Positions 34,448-42,589 of a DNA stretch of 64,000 nucleotides are shown piece by piece. Within the stretch, counting starts at the first letter, position 1, and each line of letters opens with the position of its first letter. The position numbers and the translations under genes were made by a program. The DNA comes from UBA6055 sp965214085 (GTDB taxonomy: Bacteria > Chloroflexota > Anaerolineae > Aggregatilineales > Phototrophicaceae): NCBI GenBank assembly GCA_965214085.1, contig OZ243937.1:4158851-4222850 (forward strand). The letters are read 5' to 3'. The notes under the pieces are model-generated. The model had not been told where the DNA came from and searched no databases. It saw nothing but the letters and a program-made list of their open reading frames with translations.

Positions 34448-34805
34448 GGAAATGTATCCTTTTCGGTTGATACAGATACTATACCATCGAGGACACCGAG
34501 AAATGCTAGGGCAATCGCATCAATTTAATTCAACACTAAGGCGCCAAGAATTCCGAGATATATCCGAAAATATGTCAATAAAGGAAGCAACGTAAAAGTG
34601 ATTTTCTGCCAGATTTCATGGGCGAGCCAAGGCTCGCCCCTACAATTTGTTAGTTTGAAAATAAATTCGTCAATAATGGATATTGATGCGATTGCCCTTC
34701 GAGAGCACCGAGAAACTTAATCGAGATATGCCATATTCTTTGTGTGCTTTGTGCCTTTGTGTCTTTGTGGTGAAATTTAATTTCAACCGATTTCGATACA
34801 CTACC
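34448..34805. mobile_element. Family-1 (IS1-like ends) miniature element, copy B, carrying an inner family-2 element
   Basis: 358 nt. Left end GGAAATGTATC and right end (complement) GGTAGTGTATC, both GGnnnTG, with near-matching TTCGGTTGA just inside. Perfect 8-bp target duplication ATAGTTTG at 34440-34447 and 34806-34813. It contains the family-2 unit 34507-34698, and its right third holds the TTTGTGTGCTTTGTGCC tract. About 22 differences from copy C over roughly 357 nt. No coding capacity. Confidence 0.88.
34507..34698. mobile_element. Family-2 element nested in copy B
   Basis: AGGGCAATCGCATCAA (34508-34523) and its exact inverse TTGATGCGATTGCCCT (34683-34698). It interrupts the family-1 sequence between AAATGC and GAGAGCACC, which are joined in copy A. 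It includes a hairpin GGGCGAGCC / GGCTCGCCC (34620-34639). No clear target duplication flanks it. Confidence 0.75.
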
Positions 34806-34810
34806 ATAGT

Positions 34811-34839
34811 TTGTGCCGTCTCTTTACAGTTTGTATAAT
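34811..34839 (+). promoter_or_regulatory. Promoter of the YheO-like regulator, abutting copy B
   Basis: -35 TTGTGC (34811-34816), 17-nt spacer, consensus -10 TATAAT (34834-34839). The -35 begins inside the right target duplication, so the insertion left this promoter whole while removing the divergent creatininase gene from it. Confidence 0.55.
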
Positions 34840-34933
34840 TCTTGGATATATTGTTTATCATGCTGCGCGCAAATGCAAATCGCTTGAGTTCGCGCAGGCA
34901 ACCGATTAACGCCACAGGAGAAATCGCCGCCCG

Positions 34934-35617
34934 ATGAGCGCCTTTGAAGCTATAGCTGCCGTGGACAGAGAGACAACTTTCTGCCTGCTCAAACGGATGT
35001 CGGTGGGCATTGCCAAGCTCTTCGCGCCGCATTGCGAAGTCGTGATTCATGACTTCCGTGACCTGGAACGCTCCATCATCCATATTGAGGGCAATATCAG
35101 CGGGCGGAAAGTTGGCGGCGGCGCCACCGATCTCTTGCTCACGCAGGCGCGCAACGGCAACACATTACGAGATTTTCACAATTACCAGACTGTCCTGGGC
35201 AACGGCAGGCAAACGAAGTCCTGCACGATGTTCCTGCGCGATGAGGATGGTGCGGCTTACGGCGCCTTCTGCATCAATTTGGATGTGGGCGTATTTGCCG
35301 GCGCTCATCGCGTTTTGGGCGAGTTCCTGGCGCTGGAAGCCGGTTCAGAGGTAAGCGAGACGCTCTCCGACGATATTCAGGGGACCATTCACAGCATATT
35401 GCGCGAAGCGGTCAATGAAATCGGCGCTGAACTCCCGATTCTATCCAAAGAGGACAAGATTGAACTGATCGCGCGGCTGGACGAAAAGGGCGCCTTTCAA
35501 GTGAAACGCGCGGTGCCGCTGCTCGCCGAAGAATTAGGCTTGAGCCGCTCGACCATTTACAATTACCTAACGGAAGCGCGAGACAAGACCGAGACCGACG
35601 CGCAAAATGGAGCTTGA
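34934..35617 (+). CDS. YheO/DauR-like transcriptional regulator (PAS-like domain plus HTH)
   Basis: 227 residues. An N-terminal YheO-like PAS domain (about 15-130: MSVGIAKLFAPHCEVVIHDF, then SGRKVGGGATDLLL) is joined to a C-terminal HTH (about 185-218, AEELGLSRSTIYNYLTEARD). DauR, a family member, represses D-arginine catabolism, and relatives commonly sit next to amino-acid or RidA genes, as here. First gene of the rightward cluster running through the amidohydrolase at 42535, which it presumably controls. Confidence 0.87.
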   Translation: MSAFEAIAAVDRETTFCLLKRMSVGIAKLFAPHCEVVIHDFRDLERSIIHIEGNISGRKVGGGATDLLLTQARNGNTLRDFHNYQTVLGNGRQTKSCTMFLRDEDGAAYGAFCINLDVGVFAGAHRVLGEFLALEAGSEVSETLSDDIQGTIHSILREAVNEIGAELPILSKEDKIELIARLDEKGAFQVKRAVPLLAEELGLSRSTIYNYLTEARDKTETDAQNGA

Positions 35618-35620
35618 GCG

Positions 35621-36010
35621 ATGGCGCAGTACGATGTCATTCTGACCGGAAAAGCGCCGGTCCCCACCAGCGGCTACAGCCAAGCCCTGCGGCAGGGCAA
35701 TCTATTGGTAACATCCGGCTATCTCGGCACCGCGTCTGACGGCTCGGGCTTGGTCAGCGGCGGCTTCGAAGCGGAAACGCGGCAGGCGCTGGACAATATC
35801 AAAGCCGTGCTGGAGGCAGCCGGCTGCGCCCTGTCGGATGTTATCCGCGTCAATGTCTCGCTGACGGACATCCACCGCTTTGCCGAGATGGACGCCATTT
35901 ACTGCGAATACTTCAGCGAGCCTTATCCGACGCGCAATACCATCGGCGTCAAGGAGTTGTGGGGCGGCGCCCAGGTCGGCTTTGACGTCTGGGCCGCGCT
36001 TACAAGCTGA
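35621..36010 (+). CDS. RidA/YjgF-family enamine/imine deaminase
   Basis: 129 residues. RidA proteins hydrolyse reactive enamine/imine intermediates to 2-oxoacids plus ammonia. The family arginine and C-terminal motif are visible as YPTRNTIGVKELWGGAQVGFDVWA, with Asp where Glu is usual in VEIE/VEID-type endings. The gene starts 3 nt after the regulator and its stop overlaps the ATG of the M20 gene, indicating a coupled operon. It is consistent with amino-acid or nitrogen-compound breakdown. Confidence 0.9.
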   Translation: MAQYDVILTGKAPVPTSGYSQALRQGNLLVTSGYLGTASDGSGLVSGGFEAETRQALDNIKAVLEAAGCALSDVIRVNVSLTDIHRFAEMDAIYCEYFSEPYPTRNTIGVKELWGGAQVGFDVWAALTS

Positions 36011-37227
36011 TGTCCGCCATCCTCGAGCATATTCACGATCACGAAGCCATCGCTCTGACGCAGCAGTTGATTCGCATTCCGTCTTTCTTATGGCGGGAAT
36101 CGGCCATCGGCCACTGGCTGGCGGATTGGCTGGCCGAGCGGGGTTTCGAGGTGGAATTGCAGGCGGTGCCACTGCGCGACGGCGGCGTGACCCACCAGGC
36201 AATCGGCGTGCTGCGCGGCGCTGGCGGCGGCCCGTCGCTCATGCTCTGCGGTCACACTGATACCAGCGACTGGAATGGCGATGTTTTCCGGCGCGACCAG
36301 TGGACTTACGATCCCTTCGGCGCCGAGATAGACGCGGGGATGATTTACGGCTTGGGCGCGCTGAATATGAAAGCGGGCTTAGCCTCCATGTTGATGGCGG
36401 GCGAGGCGCTTCGCCGGTCGGGGCTGCGGCTGAATGGCGACCTCATACTCGCCTGCGTCGTCGCTGAAACCGGCGGCGGTGTTGGCGCTTTGCATTTGCT
36501 CGAAAGCGGCTGCCGCCCGGATTATTGTATCGTCACCGAAGCGGGCAATCTCGATGTCGGTGTGATTTCAGTCGGTTATGTGCAAGGCAAAATTCGCGTG
36601 CTCGGGGAATTCAAACACCGCGTACCTTATGTAAATCCTATCGAAAAGGCCTCCAAAGTCATTGCGGCGTTCAGCCCGTCTTACACGCAGCTTGCGCGGC
36701 CGGAAGCGGGCGGCTGGCTGCGCTACCGTCCGCATCCACTGATCCCCGGTTATCCGTCAATGGCCATCCGCGATATTGAGCACTATCAGGATGTGACTAC
36801 CCTGACCTTTGACCTGCGCATCATCCCAGGCATGACCGAAACTTCCGCGCGCGAGGATATACAGGCGCGTCTTGAGCAAATCCGACAGGCTGACAGCGAC
36901 TTCGACTATGAGCTGCTGATTCCCCAGAGCGATCAGCAGCCGAATATGCCAGCGCGAGAGGCGACCCCACCGGAGGCGCCCGTCGTCAGCGAATTGATCG
37001 CGGCGCACGAGCAAGTTACCGGGCGCAAGCCGCAGGTCGGCGCCGGGCACCGCATCGGGGCGACCGCCGATACTTGTCATTTCAAGGGCGCCGGCATCAC
37101 CTGCGTCGAATACGGTCCCGGTTTCATCCCGGTTTGGCCGATGGTTGACGAGCGCGTTAGTATTGACCAGATTCGTATCGCGACCCAATCGCTGGCGCTG
37201 ACTGCCGGCGCCTTGCTCACTGGCTGA
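36010..37227 (+). CDS. M20-family protein with altered metal-site residues
   Basis: 405 residues, homologous to ArgE/DapE peptidases. His82 and Asp84 (CGHTDTS) are present, but the bridging-metal aspartate of the GRGxxDMK motif is Asn119 (GLGALNMKAG) and the usual DEE motif reads AET in VVAETGGG. A late His-containing segment (GAGHRIGATADTCHF) is kept. Either a subfamily using a different metal arrangement or a non-hydrolytic binding protein. Overlaps the RidA gene by 1 nt and precedes E1 alpha by 14 nt. Confidence 0.82.
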   Translation: MSAILEHIHDHEAIALTQQLIRIPSFLWRESAIGHWLADWLAERGFEVELQAVPLRDGGVTHQAIGVLRGAGGGPSLMLCGHTDTSDWNGDVFRRDQWTYDPFGAEIDAGMIYGLGALNMKAGLASMLMAGEALRRSGLRLNGDLILACVVAETGGGVGALHLLESGCRPDYCIVTEAGNLDVGVISVGYVQGKIRVLGEFKHRVPYVNPIEKASKVIAAFSPSYTQLARPEAGGWLRYRPHPLIPGYPSMAIRDIEHYQDVTTLTFDLRIIPGMTETSAREDIQARLEQIRQADSDFDYELLIPQSDQQPNMPAREATPPEAPVVSELIAAHEQVTGRKPQVGAGHRIGATADTCHFKGAGITCVEYGPGFIPVWPMVDERVSIDQIRIATQSLALTAGALLTG

Positions 37228-37241
37228 TGTGAGGAGTTCGA

Positions 37242-38225
37242 ATGAATCATCAGGGCATATCTGTCGCTGTCGTGCTGGACATTTATACGCGCGTCTTGCG
37301 CATCCGCCGCTTTGAGGAAGCGGTGGGTCGGCTCTTCCGCCAGGGTCAATTGCCCGGTTTCGTCCACCTTTATATCGGCGAGGAGGCGGTTGCAGCCGGT
37401 GCCTGCGCCGCGCTGACCGACGAAGATACCATAATCAGCACACACCGCGGCCATGGCCATGTCATCGCCAAAGGCGGTGATCTCAAGCGCATGATGGCCG
37501 AACTCTTTGGCAAAGCGGCCGGCTATAACAAAGGCAAGGGCGGCTCCATGCACATCGCTGATTTTGACATCGGCATGCTGGGGGCGATCGGCATCGTGGG
37601 CGGCGGCCTGCCGATTGCGGTCGGGGCCGGCTTGAGCGCCTGGTACACGGGCAGCGAGCGCGTATCCGTCTGTTTCTTTGGCGATGGCGCGGCTAACGAA
37701 GGCAGTTTTCATGAATCGCTGAATTTGGCGTCCACGCTGGCGCTGCCCGTGATTTTTGTCTGCGAGAACAATCAGTATGGCGAGTTCACCCCGGCGCGAA
37801 ACGCCATGAATATCACGGATATCGCGGATCGCGCGGGCGGCTATGGCATGCCCGGCCAGGTTGCTGATGGCACGGACGCGCTTGAGATGTATCGGGTTAC
37901 GGCGGCGGCGGTGGCACGCGCCCGCGACGGCGCTGGACCGACTTTGATTGAGGCGAAGACCCATCGTCGCGGCAGCCATGCTGAAGGCGAAGAAGCCTTC
38001 CTCGCTGGCCAAACCTATCGCGACGAACAAGAAACGGCGCAGGCGCAAGCCAAAGACCCGCTGCTTCTGCTGCATAACTATGTCAGCGAAAACAAGATCT
38101 TCGCGGCTGATCGCCTGGAAACTCTCGACTACGAGATTACGCAAGCGGTGGCGGAAGCGGTCGAGGCCGCGCGCCATAGCCCCGACCCCGAACCCGAATC
38201 GCTGTTTGAAGACCTTTGGCTATGA
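37242..38225 (+). CDS. 2-oxoacid/acetoin dehydrogenase E1 alpha (second set)
   Basis: 327 residues with GDGAANEGSFHE and ENNQYGEF forming the thiamine-diphosphate site, HRGHGHVIAKG, and KGKGGSMHIADF. Paralogous to the subunit at 23666-24673 but in a different operon. The absence of sugar genes and the presence of SDR genes nearby make acetoin or a branched or unusual 2-oxoacid as likely as pyruvate. Partner beta subunit follows after 29 nt. Confidence 0.92.
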   Translation: MNHQGISVAVVLDIYTRVLRIRRFEEAVGRLFRQGQLPGFVHLYIGEEAVAAGACAALTDEDTIISTHRGHGHVIAKGGDLKRMMAELFGKAAGYNKGKGGSMHIADFDIGMLGAIGIVGGGLPIAVGAGLSAWYTGSERVSVCFFGDGAANEGSFHESLNLASTLALPVIFVCENNQYGEFTPARNAMNITDIADRAGGYGMPGQVADGTDALEMYRVTAAAVARARDGAGPTLIEAKTHRRGSHAEGEEAFLAGQTYRDEQETAQAQAKDPLLLLHNYVSENKIFAADRLETLDYEITQAVAEAVEAARHSPDPEPESLFEDLWL

Positions 38226-38254
38226 TTCAGCGGCCTATTTACTGGAGCGTATGA

Positions 38255-39235
38255 GTGGCACGCAAAACTTATGTAGCCGCAATTCAAGAAGCCTTGACCG
38301 AGGAGATGCGCCGGGACCCGCGCGTGTTTCTCATCGGCGAAGATGTGCGCATCGGCGTATTCCCCAGCACGCGCGGCTTGCACGCCGAATTTGGCGACAA
38401 GCGCGTCATCGATACGCCTATATCCGAGCTGGCGGTGGCCGGCGCTGGTATTGGCGCGGCGGTGACCGGCTTGCGGCCCGTGGTTGACCTGATGTTTGGC
38501 ACCTTTCTCTATCTCGCCTTTGACCAGATCGCCAATCAGGCGGGCGCGATGCGATTCATGTATGGCGGCCAGACAAATGTGCCGCTGGTCTTCATGGTGC
38601 AGAATGGCGCCGGCAGCAGCGCGGGCCATCATCATAGCCAGGCTGTGCATCAATTCTTCATGAATATGCCCCAAATCAAGGTCATCATGCCGAGTACGCC
38701 CTACGACGGCAAGGGTTTGCTCAAGGCGGCCATACGCGATGACAATCCCGTGCTATTCCTGCATCCACTCTCGCTGGGCGGGAAGCGCGGCGATGTGCCG
38801 GCTGAGGAATACCTCATCCCGATTGGCGCAGCCGATGTCAAGCGCGCCGGTCGTGATGTCACTGTCTGCGCAGTCGGCCCAACAGTCTACACCGCCCTGG
38901 GCGCAGCCAGGCAACTGTCGCTGGAGGGCATTGAGGCGGAAGTCATCGACCTGCGCAGTCTATCGCCCTGGGACAAGGGGATGGTCCTGGACAGCGTCGC
39001 CAGGACCGGGCGCTTCGTCGCCGTGGACGAGAGCTTCCCGACTTGCAGCGCCGCCAGCGAATGGGCGGCGACAGTGGCTGAAGAAGCCTTTCACTTTCTC
39101 AAGGCGCCGGTACAGCGTGTGACCAACAAAGACGTGCCGATGCCTTTCAGCCCGGTCCTGGAAAAGGCCGTCCTGCCCACAGAGGCGGATGTCATTGCGG
39201 CTGCGCGCAAGACCATGGCTGAGCATTGTCCGTGA
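38255..39235 (+). CDS. 2-oxoacid/acetoin dehydrogenase E1 beta (second set)
   Basis: 326 residues, GTG start with a GGAG ribosome site. Begins KTYVAAIQEALTEEMRRDPRVFLIGEDV and contains GAGSSAGHHHSQAVHQFFM and the transketolase C-domain segment VIDLRSLSPWDKG. It pairs with the preceding alpha subunit. Next gene is a free lipoyl domain instead of a complete E2. Confidence 0.92.
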   Translation: MARKTYVAAIQEALTEEMRRDPRVFLIGEDVRIGVFPSTRGLHAEFGDKRVIDTPISELAVAGAGIGAAVTGLRPVVDLMFGTFLYLAFDQIANQAGAMRFMYGGQTNVPLVFMVQNGAGSSAGHHHSQAVHQFFMNMPQIKVIMPSTPYDGKGLLKAAIRDDNPVLFLHPLSLGGKRGDVPAEEYLIPIGAADVKRAGRDVTVCAVGPTVYTALGAARQLSLEGIEAEVIDLRSLSPWDKGMVLDSVARTGRFVAVDESFPTCSAASEWAATVAEEAFHFLKAPVQRVTNKDVPMPFSPVLEKAVLPTEADVIAAARKTMAEHCP

Positions 39236-39264
39236 CCGGGCGTCGATAGCACCAGGAGAAAATT

Positions 39265-39507
39265 GTGTCGCTGATACCAATCTACATGCCGAAGTTCGGA
39301 ATGACGATGGAAGCGGGATTGATAGTCGAGTGGCTGGTAGCGGAGGGAGACACGGTCGCCGAGGGCGATGGCCTCGTCCTGATCGAAACCGAAAAGGTCA
39401 GCACGGAAATCGAAGCGCCGGCCGGCGGCGTCGTGGTGGAATTGAGCTGCCAGGTCGATGACGAAGTGCCGGTGGGCCAGGTTATCGGCTACATCGAGTC
39501 AGCATGA
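39265..39507 (+). CDS. Stand-alone lipoyl domain protein
   Basis: 80 residues, GTG start after CCAGGAGAAAA. The whole protein is one lipoyl domain (PKFGMTMEAGLIVEWLVAEG, lipoyl lysine in IETEKVSTEIEAP). There is no subunit-binding or acyltransferase domain, so it can carry an acyl group from E1 but cannot itself pass it to CoA. Its stop overlaps the start of the SDR gene (ATGA). It could work with the E2 core encoded at 25718-26875 or with another acceptor. Confidence 0.9.
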   Translation: MSLIPIYMPKFGMTMEAGLIVEWLVAEGDTVAEGDGLVLIETEKVSTEIEAPAGGVVVELSCQVDDEVPVGQVIGYIESA

Positions 39508-40256
39508 GTATGGGACGCCTTGCCGGCAAGACCGCGCTGATCACCGGCGCCGCGCGTGGCATCGGCCGCGCCATCGCCTTGCGTTTCGCCGCCGAGGGCG
39601 CGAATCTCGTCGTCTGCGACTTGGCGCTGGAAAGCCTGCGTGATGTCGCCCTAGAGGCGGAGGCGCTGGGAGCGGCTGTGCTGGCACAGCAAACCGATGT
39701 AGCCGCGCGCGGGCAAGCGCAAACGCTCGTTGATGACGGCATCGCCAGGTTCGGCATGATTCATACTGTGGTCAACAACGCCGGCATCTTCTTTAACGCG
39801 CCCTTTGAGCAGACCACCGATGAGCAGTACGACCGCATTATGGCTGTCAACGTCAAAAGCGTGTTTTTGGTCTCCCAGATCGTCATCCGTCACTGGCTGC
39901 AACGCGAGATCAAAGGGACGATTGTAAATCTGGCGTCGATCGGCGCCGCCGTCGCTTTTGTCGATTCCTCCGCCTATTGCATGACCAAGGGCGCTGTCGC
40001 CACACTGACGCGCTGCATAGCCCTGGAATATGGACCGAGAGGGATACGCGCCAACTCCATGGCGCCCGGCATCATTGATACGCCCATGCTGCCCAGCGCC
40101 GAAGACAACGCGAACTGGGCCAATAACACGATCCCGCTGCGCCGTCTGGGCCAACCAGACGATGTCGCCGATGTCGCGCTGTTTCTGGCATCGGAGGAGT
40201 CGCGCTATATCACCGGAGAGATGATCTTTGTCGATGGCGGCTGGATGCTCAATTAG
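39504..40256 (+). CDS. Short-chain dehydrogenase/reductase (SDR)
   Basis: 250 residues, classical SDR. Cofactor motif TGAARGIG near 16, NNAG, catalytic Tyr and Lys in AYCMTKG, and a C-terminal ITGEMIFVDGGWM. Oxidises or reduces a hydroxyl/keto group with NAD(P). Translationally coupled to the lipoyl protein by a 4-nt overlap, so its substrate or product probably relates to the E1 reaction (for example a diacetyl/acetoin-type ketol). Confidence 0.92.
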   Translation: MSMGRLAGKTALITGAARGIGRAIALRFAAEGANLVVCDLALESLRDVALEAEALGAAVLAQQTDVAARGQAQTLVDDGIARFGMIHTVVNNAGIFFNAPFEQTTDEQYDRIMAVNVKSVFLVSQIVIRHWLQREIKGTIVNLASIGAAVAFVDSSAYCMTKGAVATLTRCIALEYGPRGIRANSMAPGIIDTPMLPSAEDNANWANNTIPLRRLGQPDDVADVALFLASEESRYITGEMIFVDGGWMLN

Positions 40257-40295
40257 CGCTGGCTTATGGCTGGCGGCGGCAGCGAGAGACCCCGC

Positions 40296-41051
40296 ATGAA
40301 GCTGCGTGACCGCGTAGCTTTGGTTACCGGCGGCGGCTCAGGCATCGGGGCGGCCAGCTGCTATGCCTTCGCGCGGGCAGGCGCGCGTGTGGCGGTGGCC
40401 AATCGCAGGCCCGCCAAAGCCCAAGCCGTGGCCCGCCGCATCATAGCCGAAGGCGGCCGAGCCATCGCTATCGAGGCGGATGTCGCCAGCAGCGCCGATG
40501 TAGCGCGCATGATTGAGCGAACGGCAGCGGCATTGGGTCCGCCATCGATCCTCTTCAACAACGCCGGCATCAGCCCAGAAGGCCGCGTCACGGACATCAG
40601 CGAAGCCGAATGGGACGAGTGCCTGAATATTGATCTGAAATCGGTTTTTTTGACCGCCCGCCGCGCCATTCCTTTGATGATTGAGGCGGGCGGCGGCGTC
40701 ATCCTCAATACCGCCGGCACCTTTGGGCTGCGCGCCGCAAGCAACAAAGCGGCCTACTCGGCCGCCAAGGCAGGCGTCATCAACCTCAGCCGCTCCATCG
40801 CCCTGGATTACGCTCGCGAAAACATACGCTGCAACGCCATCTGCCCGGGCTACGTCGATACGCCCCTGAATCAGGGCTTCCCCACGCAGGCGCGGAATGA
40901 ATTTCTTGACCAGCGCCAGCCCCTGCGCGGGCTGATCAGCGCGGGCGATGTGGCGGAGATGGCGCTGTATCTCGCTTCGGACGCGGCGAAAATGATAACC
41001 GGACAAGTCTTCGTCCTTGACGGCGGCCAGCAGGCCGGCCTCTTCGCCTGA
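40296..41051 (+). CDS. Short-chain dehydrogenase/reductase (SDR)
   Basis: 251 residues from the ATG at 40296, where homology to SDRs begins (MKLRDRVALVTGGGSGIG); an upstream in-frame ATG at 40266 adds ten residues of low-complexity sequence. The active site is AAYSAAKAG and the end ITGQVFVLDGGQQ. Second SDR of the cluster, not closely similar to the first. Its stop overlaps the ATG of the amidohydrolase by 1 nt. Confidence 0.9.
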   Translation: MKLRDRVALVTGGGSGIGAASCYAFARAGARVAVANRRPAKAQAVARRIIAEGGRAIAIEADVASSADVARMIERTAAALGPPSILFNNAGISPEGRVTDISEAEWDECLNIDLKSVFLTARRAIPLMIEAGGGVILNTAGTFGLRAASNKAAYSAAKAGVINLSRSIALDYARENIRCNAICPGYVDTPLNQGFPTQARNEFLDQRQPLRGLISAGDVAEMALYLASDAAKMITGQVFVLDGGQQAGLFA

Positions 41052-42535
41052 TGCCCACGATTGTACATGCGCGTTATGCCTTGCGCTCCGGCCTGCCGAC
41101 GGCAGAGTCCGCCTTGTACATCGACGGCGAATCCATTGTTGACGCCGGCACACTGGCTGACTTGGCCGCGCGCTACCCGGCGGCCGAGCGCGTCGGCGGC
41201 GACAACTATGTGCTGGCGCCCGCCTTTACCAATGCGCATGACCACGGACGCGCCTTGGGCACACTCGCGCTGGGCATCCCCGACAATTTCCTCGAAATTT
41301 GGCTCAGCCAACTGGCGCGGCTTCCCGCCATCCCGCCTTATCTGGCGGCGCTTTATTCGGGACTGCAACTGCTGCGCTCCGGCGTGACCGCGGTTGCTCA
41401 CAGCCACAATCCGATCGCCTGGTCCCAGCTTGCCGCTGAGATCCCCGAGTCCCTCCGCGGCTATGCGGAGGCCGGCATTCGCGTCGCCATGCACCCGCCG
41501 ATAGTCGACCAGAACCAACTCGTCTATGCCGATCGCGAGCGATTTTTGGCGCTGCTTCCCAAGGGCTTGCGTATGCGGGCAGCCGCCAGCGACACGACGC
41601 TCCCCGACGCGGACGAGTACTTTGCCCTGCTCGATGACTTGTATGATCGCTTCCATGACAGCCAAAGTTATCGCGCGCATATTCAAGCGAGCCCGGCCGG
41701 CGGTCAATGGTGCAGTGATGATCTGATCCTGCGCGCTTGCGACTGGGCGCGCGAACGTGGCACACGCGTTCAAATGCACCTGCTCGAAACGCGCTATCAG
41801 CGCATGTACGCCTACAAAACCTGGGGGCTCAGCTTCGTCCGGCGCCTGGAAGCTCTCGGCGCGCTGGGCGACTGGTTGACGCTGGCGCACATGGTTTGGG
41901 TTGAAGACGACGACTTGGCGCTGCTGGCGGAGCGCGGCGTCGGCATCGCGCACAATATCAGCAGCAACTTGCGCCTGCGCAGCGGTATCGCGCCCGTTGC
42001 CAAGATGGTGGCGGCCAAGGCGCTGGTCGGCATCGGCCTGGACGGGCAGACTCTGGACGATGACCAGGACTTCCTGCGTGAAATGCGGCTGGCTTGGACC
42101 ATCGGCAACCAGAGCGGGATGGCGGCGGCAGACCTCAGTGCCGAGACCCTGTGGCGGATGGGCACAGACATCGCGGCGAAGATTACCTTTGGCGCGGACG
42201 CTCCCCTGGGCGGGCTTGAAGTCGGCGGCCTGGCTGATTTGCTGCTGCTGGACATTGAGGCGCTGACGGGACAATGGGCGCCGCCCGACTACCCGTCGCC
42301 GCAGCACCTGTCCGCTTTCCTGCTGCGCCGGGCCCAGCGGGAACATGTGCGGCACGTGATGCGTGGCGGCGAGTGGGTCATCCGTGACGGCGAGCATCCC
42401 ACAATCGACCTCAGCGACGTAGAGCGCGAAATCTGGGAACGGTTGCGCTTCGAGGAGGCCGACGCTACAGCGGCTCTTTCCGTGCCGTTGCGCGCGTTCT
42501 ATCGCAGTTGGGATGACGAGCTGCGGCGGCGCTAG
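41051..42535 (+). CDS. Amidohydrolase (cytosine deaminase/chlorohydrolase-like)
   Basis: 494-residue metal-dependent TIM-barrel hydrolase. The metal-site HxH is His63/His65 (NAHDHGR), followed by QMHLLETRYQRMY, AHMVWVEDDD, a NISSNLRLRSGIAPV segment typical of TRZ/ATZ and aminohydrolase proteins, and GIGLDGQTLDDDQD with the catalytic Asp. It would deaminate or dechlorinate-type hydrolyse a nitrogen heterocycle or similar amidine. Last gene of the cluster, convergent with an SDR 54 nt away. Confidence 0.87.
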   Translation: MPTIVHARYALRSGLPTAESALYIDGESIVDAGTLADLAARYPAAERVGGDNYVLAPAFTNAHDHGRALGTLALGIPDNFLEIWLSQLARLPAIPPYLAALYSGLQLLRSGVTAVAHSHNPIAWSQLAAEIPESLRGYAEAGIRVAMHPPIVDQNQLVYADRERFLALLPKGLRMRAAASDTTLPDADEYFALLDDLYDRFHDSQSYRAHIQASPAGGQWCSDDLILRACDWARERGTRVQMHLLETRYQRMYAYKTWGLSFVRRLEALGALGDWLTLAHMVWVEDDDLALLAERGVGIAHNISSNLRLRSGIAPVAKMVAAKALVGIGLDGQTLDDDQDFLREMRLAWTIGNQSGMAAADLSAETLWRMGTDIAAKITFGADAPLGGLEVGGLADLLLLDIEALTGQWAPPDYPSPQHLSAFLLRRAQREHVRHVMRGGEWVIRDGEHPTIDLSDVEREIWERLRFEEADATAALSVPLRAFYRSWDDELRRR

Positions 42536-42589
42536 CTCCAGCTAATCCGCAACAATCAGCCCGCACTGCAGTTGAGAACGGTCCCTAAT

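Noticed and set aside
40871..42397. Open frame of 508 codons on the minus strand
   Set aside because: Antisense of the amidohydrolase gene, whose motifs are clear on the plus strand.
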